Shown here piece after piece: positions 8,932-16,269 of a stretch of 16,269 nt of DNA. Each line of letters begins with the position of its first letter. The first letter of the stretch is position 1. The notes beneath the pieces were generated by a model, which did no database searches, was not told the DNA's origin, and worked only from the letters and a program-made list of their open reading frames with translations. The position numbers were made by a program, and so were the translations under genes. Source of the stretch: Scleroderma bovista (taxonomy: Eukaryota; Basidiomycota; Agaricomycetes; Boletales; Sclerodermataceae). The stretch covers positions 1-16,269 of the forward strand of contig JAYMGJ010000452.1 of NCBI GenBank assembly GCA_037178675.1. The letters run 5' to 3'.

Positions 8932-9437
8932 GCAGGCTATGACCTGTGAATTTCAGTCGTACCTGGCTCAGCTAGTACTGTAAGTGCTGTGCATTTTTTT
9001 CGTCTGTGACTGATCTGTGCTCAATCAAAGCACTTGTGCTGCTACAGTGCCATACGTATATACTACATTTACTACTCGTTGCCTGTACCATAATTGACCT
9101 AGCGCTAATAGTACTAGTATAGCCCATTCAATACAACTGCCAGGGCCGTTGCTTCGTTGACCAGAGTCGTTTACTACTAGTTCAATTGCCATGTCGCCGG
9201 GGTCGCGCTGGTGGAGTCGTGCTGCCAGTGCGTCGTGCCGTACTAGTAGCCCGTTTAATACGACTACCAGGGCTGTCGCTTTGTTGACCAGAGTCGTTTT
9301 GTTCAATTGCCATGCCGGGATCGCGCTGGTGGTCGTGCTGCCAGGTCGTGCCGGGTCGTTGTGTTGATGGTGCCAGTGGTTGCTGGTGGTCACTGGTATG
9401 ATAGTCGTCACGCTGGTGGTTGCGTTGATGCCGGTAG
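8932..9437. other. Convergent spacer between the second gene and the minus-strand gene
   Basis: Both neighbouring genes point into this stretch. It is rich in CTAGT/ACTAG words and in GCTGGTGGT-like words, and contains the tandem duplication at 9112-9353. Minus-strand frames are open here but owe this to the repeated, biased sequence. A few could be alternative 3' exons of the gene at 9438-10797. Confidence 0.5.
9112..9353 (+). repeat. Tandem duplication of about 113-129 bp
   Basis: Copy A (9112-9240) and copy B (9241-9353) both begin TACTAGTA and share, in order, CCAGGGC, GTTGACCAGAGTCGTTT, TTCAATTGCCATG, TCGCGCTGGTGG, GTCGTGCTGCCAG and GTCGTGCCG. Copy B lacks about 16 bp, mainly a TACTACTAG block. 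The copies differ by scattered substitutions, so the duplication is not recent. Confidence 0.8.
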
Positions 9438-10797
9438 TTAGTACATTGATACATCGCCAGCATGCTGTTGCAGGCTGCGGGTGGAGAATGAAGAGTAGTA
9501 CGACTCGAAACGATCCGCATGCGACTTGAAGTGGTGATCGGAGGTGGTGATTCGAGGTAACAGCGGTAGGGCCATCTGCAACACAGAATGAAGGTAGCAC
9601 ACGTGTAAATGCCGACCCACCGTACAAGTTAAACCTTGCAGCGTTGAAGCTTCCGAACCCGCTAAGAGAAAGAGACGATGCATGATAGTAAATATGGCAA
9701 CATCATGGCAACAAAAGTCACTACTAGTCTAAAGTGACATCAAGCATTGGCCGAGTCGAACTACTAGTACAGTGTCCTGACCACAAAGTTCAAATTGGTA
9801 ATGGTTTAGTCTGACTGGGGCGAATCTTACCTGAAGCGCCGGCGTGCAGTGAGTAGTCCTCTCGCATCGCATGCTCAAATGCTGCCGTGACACCACTCTG
9901 CCTGATTGTGGTGCGAACCTTTCCCACAAAACGGTCAGCGGTACGAAGCTTGTCTTGGGCTTTCTCCAACATGAGGCGATTGTACTGGAGTGTAAGAGCG
10001 TTGCGATGGATGATTTGATGGACGAGATTTTGTCGGGTAAGCCATACTTCCCGGTCGGCGCGAGCAGTTTCGAGTAGAAGGTATGCTTCAATAGTACTAC
10101 TGGGGGGAGGAACAACGTGAGGGAATGCGTCTTCAAGTTGTACCTATGAGTGATCAATGGAATTACACACTTCGCTGGGTAAAATCGACTCACTTCACAG
10201 CTTTGATCTTCGGATCCATTGCCGGGTGCAACAATGCTAGAGCAGTCGCCCTCCGAATTTGAGTTGTTGCAGTGCATGCCCAAAGTCATGTTCGAGTATG
10301 CATGCGTTCGAGTAGTATCGACATCGTAAATGGGGCATATGGTGTTGTCGTGAAGCTGTGCAAAAGGAGATAGGTGGAAGACATCGTCTGATTGTTTGTT
10401 ACAGAAAGACACGGCCTGTGTACCAGTAGTAGTACAGTCTGGAATGTTGAACACGGTCATTGTGGCAGGTGAGAAGATAAAGTTTACTAAGGTAGATAAT
10501 ACGGTTGTCTCCGAACCTTCCAGCGATATACCAACACACGTATTGCCCACAGGATCTGCCGAAGGACTCCTCTGTTCAGATTTTGGTAATGTTTCTTGCC
10601 TGACCTCACTCCAGACCTTCAATTGTCCTCGCTGCCAGCCCGACGATCCATTCTAGGCGTCTCTTATTCGGGTTGAAATTCCCTGTTCTCGCCATTCCGC
10701 AAGTCGCATAACTATGTATTACATATCTCACCTGCAGATGATCGAGAGTGGTGTCCACATGCTGTAAGTGTTCTGAACTCTTCTCCCGAACCACCAT
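9438..10797 (-). CDS. Five-exon gene of unknown family, 338 residues
   Basis: The exon model is the complement of 10797-10732, 10652-10194, 10143-9831, 9661-9621 and 9575-9438. All phases agree, and the total is 1,017 nt with TAA at 9438. Splice sites are conventional (GTGAGA…CTAG, GTGAGT…CATAG, GTAAG…CTTAG, GTGGGT…TTGCAG). The start is ATG at 10797 (MVVREKSSEHLQHVD). The central exon is Ser/Thr/Asn/Cys-rich (SEGDCSSIVAPGNGSEDQ). Exon 3 is helical and basic and probably forms a coiled coil (TARADREVWLTRQNL, QYNRLMLEKAQDKLRTAD). The C-terminus is LLPRITTSDHHF… with aromatic residues. I recognise no domain or motif and assign no function. It lies head-to-head with the Plavaka transposase, the ATGs about 30 bp apart, so it may be a second gene of that element. 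Alternative 3' exons downstream of 9830 are possible. Confidence 0.55.
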
Positions 10798-10827
10798 TGA
10801 GCTCCCTCTTCACAACTATTGCTGGAT

Positions 10828-12359
10828 ATGCCAAGAGCCAAAACGAATCGCGACCAACCCAAGACTATTAGGTGCCCAAGATGCGGAAAGAAATTCTGCT
10901 CGGAAACAAATGTTCTTCAACATATGAACCAGCCGTTATCTTTGTGCCGTGCGCTTTACCACGAGGAGCATGCTCCCCCACTCCACCACCTCTCCCGGTC
11001 CAGTCAAAGTCATTTTACAGGAGCTCACGGGCCTGCAGAGATGCAGGAGCCCGACTTCTTCGATGAAGACGGTTGCTGGACGCCTCCCGGTAACCAAGAT
11101 GACAACTACGGTGACGAGGGTGCATTTGGAACGACTGCTGGTCCTTCCAAGTTCACTGAGTACTACGAGGGGTGTAGCGAGGCGTTTCCCAGCGGGAAGA
11201 CCTTTATGGACGTCTTCGAAACAGATCGATATGCTGAGGAAAGGAAGGTGAACCTCTACTTCCCCTTCGCATCACGCGGAGAATGGCAGTTCGCTTCTTG
11301 GATTTTGCGTTCAAGGCTCAGCTTAACAGCGATTGACTCATTGCTGGCGCTCGATCTTGTACGTTGACGGTCTTTTCTACTGCTCCCCTTTGATGAATTC
11401 CATTGTAGCTCAAGCAAATTCCTCTCTCATTTCGTACTGGAAAGCAGCTCCATGCTCGAGCAGAAGCTCTCCCTTCTGGCCCCACCTGGGTTTGTGAACC
11501 AATAATTCCCGAGACTCCTATGAAACATCCACTCCATCTATTCTACCGCAATCCACTCGATTGTCTCCAAGCACTTCTCAGCAACCCCTTACTCGCATCA
11601 CACATATCCTTCGTCCCTCACAAGGTTTGGACGTCTGCCGCTAAAATATGTTGGATTTATGACGAATGGCTGAGTGGCGATAGGGCCTGGAATATTCAGG
11701 TGCGTTACTGTTCTTACAGAGATATCTGATGCTAACTGAACCTGCAGAATGCGCTCCCTACTGGCGCTACAGTTTTAGGCGACATTCTCTCATCGGACAA
11801 GACGAACATTTCAGTCATGACCGGTAATCGCATGGCCCATCCAGTCCTCATAAGCCTCGCCAACATCAGCGCGAGCATACGCAGCAAAAGTTCGCTTCAC
11901 GGATACCTTCTCCTTGCTCTACTTCCTATCGCCAAGTTCCTTCACAAGGACTCTCGTGTTCGCGGCTTACTGCAAGACCGACTTACTCACGACGTACTGA
12001 ACAAATTACTATCCCCCCTGAGGACCGCTGCAAGTGTAGGCGTTATGATGAGCGACCCCGTTGGTAACTTACGATACTGCTACACTCCAATAGCTTCGTG
12101 GATAGCCGATACTCCTGAGGAGAGTCTCATTGCCGCTACAAGTCCAAAGACGTCCCCGATTACTGTTGCCACCTCAAAACAATTTGGTGACCCATTTCGC
12201 CATCCCGCGCGCACGGCTTCCATCACATTGGCCGCAATTCAGACTGCCTGCGCAGAACACGCTCCTTCCGACTACAAGCCATTCTATACAGCCCGTGGTG
12301 GAATTATAATTACAAACTGTAAACAATCTTTTGGGAAATGTAATGATGGGAGGGGGTAG
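10828..12359 (+). pseudogene. Plavaka-type (CACTA-like) transposase, 3'-truncated
   Basis: This encodes the N-terminal part of a basidiomycete Plavaka transposase, a nuclear enzyme for cut-and-paste movement of its element. Exons are 10828-11358, 11409-11699 and 11748 onward, all phase 0, with introns of 50 and 48 nt. The ATG at 10828 gives MPRAKTNRDQ. A C2H2-like finger follows (CPRCGKKF…LQHMNQPLSLC, about residues 17-42), then the family signature YFPFASRGEWQFASWIL, and in exon 3 ILSSDKTNISVMTGNRMAHP, FLHKDSRVRGLLQDRL, MMSDPVGNLRYCYTP and KQFGDPFRHPARTASITLA. Aspartates in SSDKT and SDPVG are candidate active-site residues. The frame is intact to about 12,290, then turns into unrelated AT-rich sequence and stops at 12359. 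The remaining C-terminal part, including any third acidic residue, is missing from the window, so the copy cannot encode a full transposase. Confidence 0.85.
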
Positions 12360-13078
12360 ATAGACCCATTGGGAGGTCCCAGTCCAAGTTTCAGACAAAA
12401 CGGCGGTCGGAATAATATTCTACAGGTGATGAAAGCATGCTTGGGTACCGGAAACACAACTTATTAGGAAATATTCTGCAAGGCTCAGGACCATTCCCAT
12501 CATCTTCAGGGACCTCAAAAACCCCAATAACAACCATCTAAACAATCTGTAATAGCTTCCTGAATTTATTAGATACAGTAATGTAAGGTATGAGGAGTAG
12601 GGTGTGTGTGTTGTCGCAAAAAAATACAGGTACATCACAAATGTTATTTCCACAGTCCTGTGATGATATATATGGGGTAGACATGTTTCAGGTATCAGTG
12701 ACATGCTCCTGAATTTTCTGAGACCAATATAAGATGAGAAGAGTCACACTGGGTATATTCATAGGAACACATGTTGGGGTCTAGCAATCAACTCCCATCA
12801 TCTTTCTAGTCATTTATAACATCCATATTACCACTGTCAATATGCTGAAAAGACTGTCTGAATTTATTTGATATCATGCTATCTGATATAAGGAGAAGGG
12901 TATGTATGTTGCTGAAAAGAATACAGAAACACTCGCAGTGTCCTTCACATGGTCCTATGATGATATGTAGTTGGGGTAGATGGGTGTGTTGGTAGGAAAA
13001 AGATGTTGTGGTCAAAGTTTGCATGCTACTATAAACTAAGTTCATAATCGACTGGAAACCTGCAAAGCATGTGAAATC
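12360..13078. other. Non-coding AT-rich stretch after the Plavaka break
   Basis: No gene is supported. Most of the stretch is the degenerate 149-bp periodic repeat listed next. Minus-strand open frames here (12420-12704, 12806-13267) follow the repeats and look unlike proteins. Confidence 0.5.
12430..13000 (+). repeat. Degenerate tandem repeat, 149-bp period, about 3.5 units
   Basis: The word CTGAATTT followed by T/A-rich GA(T/G)A recurs at 12560, 12709 and 12858, exactly 149 bp apart. CCCATCATCTT recurs at about 12496 and 12793 (two periods), and GATGATAT…GGGGTAGA at about 12662 and 12958 (two periods). Between these anchors the units are strongly diverged, which suggests an old array. I could not align it to the 151-bp satellite further right. 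Confidence 0.6.
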
Positions 13079-14105
13079 GTGCTGTGGAGTGATTTGTGCA
13101 TGTGGTTGATCCAGACAATTATTCTGAAAGATGGATTCATCACCATGGCCTTTGAATCGAAGGAGGGAAAACAATTTACTCTCACCATGCACACACTCCT
13201 GAGCAGACAAAGTAAGTGGTGGATTTTTCTGGGTGTCCAAAAGCCTTTGTCCATTTTCAATTGTCAAAGACAGGAGATTTCAGTCTTTAATGAAGACAGG
13301 TGGCCCTTCATACCACATACCTTCCCTTCATGATGGACTGAGTTATTCCATGTCTATCTTATCTTCACACACACTCAAACCTGTGTCACTAAGATGTTAC
13401 GAGTTAGTTTAGATACAAACCAATATGAGTTTGACTAATTATTTACCAGGAATATGATAGTGGGCTGAATTTCACTACTGATGCTTGGATGACAGCAAAC
13501 CACCATGCACCCATTGCATCCTGTGTCCATCTGGAGCACAATGGCACAATGCTGATGATGCCATCAGACATTATTCAAGTACCTATATTAGTGGGTGACT
13601 AACCTGATGTACCTTGTGAGCGCTGACATGATATCAGTCCCACACTGGAAACAGTGTTTGCAAGTATTCTGGAAGGTCTTGGATTAGCAGAAAAGGTTTT
13701 ACTCGATTCAAACTTATCTGCTAATTGGATACTTGAGAGTACTCCTAGATATTTGGCGTGATGTGTGACAATGCAATGAATAACAATGTCATGATCCAAG
13801 ATCTCTGTACACTCGAAAATAAGTTTGCTGACTCTCCAAGCCATACATGCTGTTTGTTCATATTGTGGGCCTCATTGCCAAGTCACTGATCTGCAAATTC
13901 AATGGAAAGAATGCAACCATCAAAGAAGAAACTGAGCCGGCTAGATTGACAAAGGAGTTGTCTTAGGAAGAAAGCATGGTTCAGATCGAGGATGATGGTG
14001 ATGATCAAGCTATGCAGGAGATCGACAACAATGAGGGATGAATGGAATAGAATGGATGATCTGACAGAGGTAGCAAGGATTGAGGTTGAAACGTTGATCC
14101 ATGGC
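13079..14105 (+). mobile_element. hAT-family transposase remnant
   Basis: Ordered fragments of a fungal hAT transposase are read in changing frames. They are LMKTGGPSYHIPS (from about 13278), GLNFTTDAWMTANHHAPIA with CVHLEHNGTMLMMPSDIIQ (13450-13578), TVFASILEGLGLAEKV (from about 13654) and FGVMCDNAMNNNVMIQDL (from about 13751). An acidic stretch follows (EIDNNEG, then RMDDLTEVARIEVETL, to about 14105). DAW and CDNA are the regions holding the first two catalytic aspartates in this family. A GTACCT…ATATCAG segment at 13579-13637 looks like a retained intron site. Frameshifts and stops are frequent (for example after KELS and NNEG), and the C-terminal dimerisation domain is not recognised. The copy is inactive. 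The part before 13270 is assigned only loosely. Confidence 0.85.
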
Positions 14106-14429
14106 CTACAAGATCAGAACCATTGATCAATTGTTGCATGGTGGTCAGTTTGATATCACAAGATGTTTCAACATGATGAAATTATACCCTTTACTTGCTG
14201 GAATATGTGGCCTCTCGACACACATTGGTTTATCCGCACCCAAATACCTCAAGCCTACTTGCCCAGTGACAAATGCTTTATATACCTGAAAGCATTCCAT
14301 CTTCTGTTCCCTATCAAATGGCGAGAGACGTGTTGATACAACACTTGGCTTGAAGGGTTGGAAAGTATTCAAGATGTCGACCTGTGCATTTAATCTATAT
14401 GACATACATCCACTTGATGTTGAGTAGTC
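14106..14429. other. Stretch between the hAT remnant and the satellite
   Basis: No conserved motif is recognised. Short open frames on both strands (14101-14289 +, 14145-14405 -) overlap each other and match no family I know. It may be the decayed C-terminal part of the hAT transposase or its 3' flank. Confidence 0.35.
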
Positions 14430-16052
14430 ACTGTAATAATTTTATGGTTGTGTTCTGCATGTACCAGCCTTGGTATGATTGTACCAATGAGGTATAATGT
14501 TGCAAGCAAGTGCGAAGAAATGGGAGGATGGTGTATAATTATTCGGGGTTTGACTATAGGGGAAGGACTCTGTAATAATTGATGGACGTATTCTGAAGCT
14601 TGTAAACACTTTTGATAGCCATTGTACTATTTTAACAACTAGGTTTAATATATTGAAAAAGTGCAAACAAGTGGGAAGATGGTGTACAAGTGTTGGGTGG
14701 TTGGCTATGTGGGTAGACCTCTGTAATAATTCAATGGTTGCGTTCTGCAGCTTGTAAATACTTTTAATACCATTCTTACTATTTTAATGGCTATGTAGGA
14801 TGTTGCGAACAAGTGCGAACAAATGGGAAGATGGCATACAAGTGTTGGGGGTGACGATAGGGGCAGACCTCTGTAATATTTCGATGAGCACGTTCTCAGC
14901 TTGTACACACCTGTACCAGTACTCGTACCATGGTCGGGAATATGTGGAATGTTGCTAATGGGTGCGAACAAATGGAAAGGTGGTGTACAAGTGTTAGTGG
15001 TTGACCATACAGGTTGACTTCTGTGATAATTTAATGGTGGTGTTCCACAGCTTGTAAACACTTGTTGCAGCCTTTGTACTATCGTTAGAACTAGGTAAAA
15101 TGTTTCAAACAAGTGTGAACAAATGAGAAGGTGGAGGGCAAGCATTAGATGGTTGCCTATAGTGACAGACCTCTTGAATGATTGACGTGCATGTTCCACA
15201 GCTTGTAAACACATGGAAAAGCATTGGTACTATTGTAGGGACTAGGTGGAACATTGCGAACAAGTGCGAACAAATGGGACGATGGTATACAAGTGTTAGG
15301 GGGTTGACTATAGGGCAGGCCCCTCTAATCATTTGAAGGGCATATTCTGCAGCTTATAAAAACCTGTAGCATCACCTGGATGATCCTATGGACTGGGTGG
15401 AATGTTGCGAACAAGTGCGAACAAATAGGAAGATGGTGTACAAGTATTAGGGGGTTGACTATTCAATGGGCATGTCCTGCAACTTGTAAAAACATATAGC
15501 AGCACCTGGACGATCTTATGGACTGGGTGGAAGTTGTAAACAAGTGCGAACAAATAGAAAGATGGTGTACAAGTGTTAGGGGGTTGGCTATAGGGGCAGG
15601 CATCTCTAATCATTCGATCGGCATGTTCTGCAGCTTGTAAAAACCTATAGCAGCTCCTGGATGATCATATGGACTGGGTGGAATGTTGTGAACGAGTGCG
15701 AACAAATAGGAAGATGGTGTACAAGTGTTAAGGGGTTGACTATAGGGGAAAACCTCTGTGATGATTTGATGGTCATGTTATGCAGCTTGTACACACTTGT
15801 TACAGCCATTCCACTATTGGTAGAACCAGGCTCCATGTTGCAAACGAGTGCGAACAAATGGGAAGATGGTGTACAAGTGTTGGGGGTGACTATAGGGGCA
15901 AATCTCTGTAATAAGTTGATGGTCAGATTCTTCAGCTTGTAAACACATGTAGCAACCTTTGTACTATTTTAAACACCAGAAGGAACATTGCGAACAAGTT
16001 CCAATATAGTGTACAAGTGTTGGGGGTTGCATACAGCAGTAGACCCCTATTG
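14430..16052 (+). repeat. Satellite array: 11 monomers of about 151 bp
   Basis: The anchor CAAGTGCGAACAAATGGGAAG recurs (with changes) near 14507, 14658, 14810, 14959, 15110, 15261, 15412, 15541, 15693, 15845 and 15995. Spacings are 149-152 bp except one of 129 bp. Each monomer continues with GATGGTGTACAAGTGTT, GGGTTGACTATAGGGGCAG, CTCTGTAATAATT, GTTCTGCAGCTTGTAAACAC and GACTAGGTGGAATGTTGC. Three neighbouring junctions (about 15374, 15504 and 15654) share a variant, CACCTGGATGATC…ATGGACTGGGTGG, against CCTTTGTACTATT… elsewhere. The last monomer is incomplete. No coding role is apparent. Confidence 0.9.
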
Positions 16053-16123
16053 GATCTTTAAAAGACCCAGGGTACACATCTGCATCCATTAGATGCGGGA
16101 CAATACTAATAATAGGTCATTCC

Positions 16124-16269
16124 TCATTCCTCATCCTCCTCCCTCCCCCTTTCATCATCCCCCTCCTCATGTGATTCATCATCCCCTTCTTTCTCTACCA
16201 CTCTATTCTTTTTTGGAGGCTGACGGGTATTCCTTGCCTTTGTTGACTTTCGCTGTCTTGCCTGTTGTA
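16124..16269 (-). CDS. 3' end of a gene running off the window; basic then acidic tail
   Basis: The minus strand is open from the window edge to TGA at 16126-16124, giving 47 codons. It begins QQARQRKSTKARNTRQPPKK, a Lys/Arg-rich stretch like a bipartite nuclear signal, and continues NRVVEKEGDDESHEEGDD to an acidic end (REEDEE). This composition is typical of disordered C-termini of nuclear proteins. The stretch is C/T-rich on the + strand, so a chance open frame cannot be excluded. The satellite begins within about 75 bp of the stop. Confidence 0.45.
   Translation of the reverse strand, partial: QQARQRKSTKARNTRQPPKKNRVVEKEGDDESHEEGDDERGREEDEE

Noticed and set aside
9025..9627. Minus-strand open frame of 200 codons
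   Set aside because: It overlaps the last exons of the 338-residue gene in another frame and runs through the tandem duplication; the spliced model that closes in phase is preferred.
12806..13267. Minus-strand open frame of 153 codons
   Set aside because: It runs across the 149-bp repeat and antisense to the start of the hAT remnant, and has no recognisable motif.
14430..16052. CRISPR-like array
   Set aside because: Whole units of about 151 bp are repeated without unique spacers, and the organism is eukaryotic.

Overview
The window looks like nuclear DNA of a basidiomycete (mushroom-forming) fungus. Coding stretches are split by many 47-80 nt GT-AG introns with CTAAC/CTGAC-like branch sites. 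One gene has a TATA box followed by a pyrimidine-rich leader. The right half carries a Plavaka-type (CACTA-like) transposase and a hAT transposase remnant of the kind common in Agaricomycetes. I see no rRNA, tRNA or CRISPR array.

Layout. 1-546: flank with two copies of a short imperfect palindrome. 547-5509 (+): a gene of about 13 exons. Its N-terminal part has the order of motifs of a ParB/sulfiredoxin-fold domain, followed by a long helical and acidic region and a tail made of small symmetric exons. It has one in-frame TGA and a one-base slip in an A-run. 5510-7005: spacer with a cluster of the same palindromes, then a long C/T-rich tract and a TATA box. 7006-8931 (+): a second multi-exon gene of unknown family, apparently damaged. 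8932-9437: spacer with a tandem duplication of about 120-130 bp. 9438-10797 (-): a five-exon gene of unknown family whose reading frame closes cleanly. 10828-12359 (+): the first three exons of a Plavaka-type transposase, cut off near 12,290. 12430-13000: degenerate repeat of 149-bp period. 13079-14105: decayed hAT transposase. 14430-16052: satellite of 11 monomers of about 151 bp. 16124-16269 (-): the 3' end of a gene running off the window.

The most interesting part is the left 8 kb. A palindromic element of about 36 bp (GCGCAGAATC, 10-14 nt, then TTTCGCGTGAAATC or similar) recurs at least 11 times there. I did not find it right of about 8.2 kb. It sits in exactly those introns of the ParB-like gene that are long (611 and 201 nt), and in both flanks. 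The best right arm, at 1801-1816, matches the inner 14 bases of the bacterial parS centromere site at 13 positions. The gene that hosts it encodes a ParB-like domain. This may be coincidence, but it suggests a eukaryotic ParB-like protein and its own sites, perhaps a two-gene selfish or chromatin-marking unit. No function has been shown for it, and the reading-frame lesions suggest this copy may be dead.
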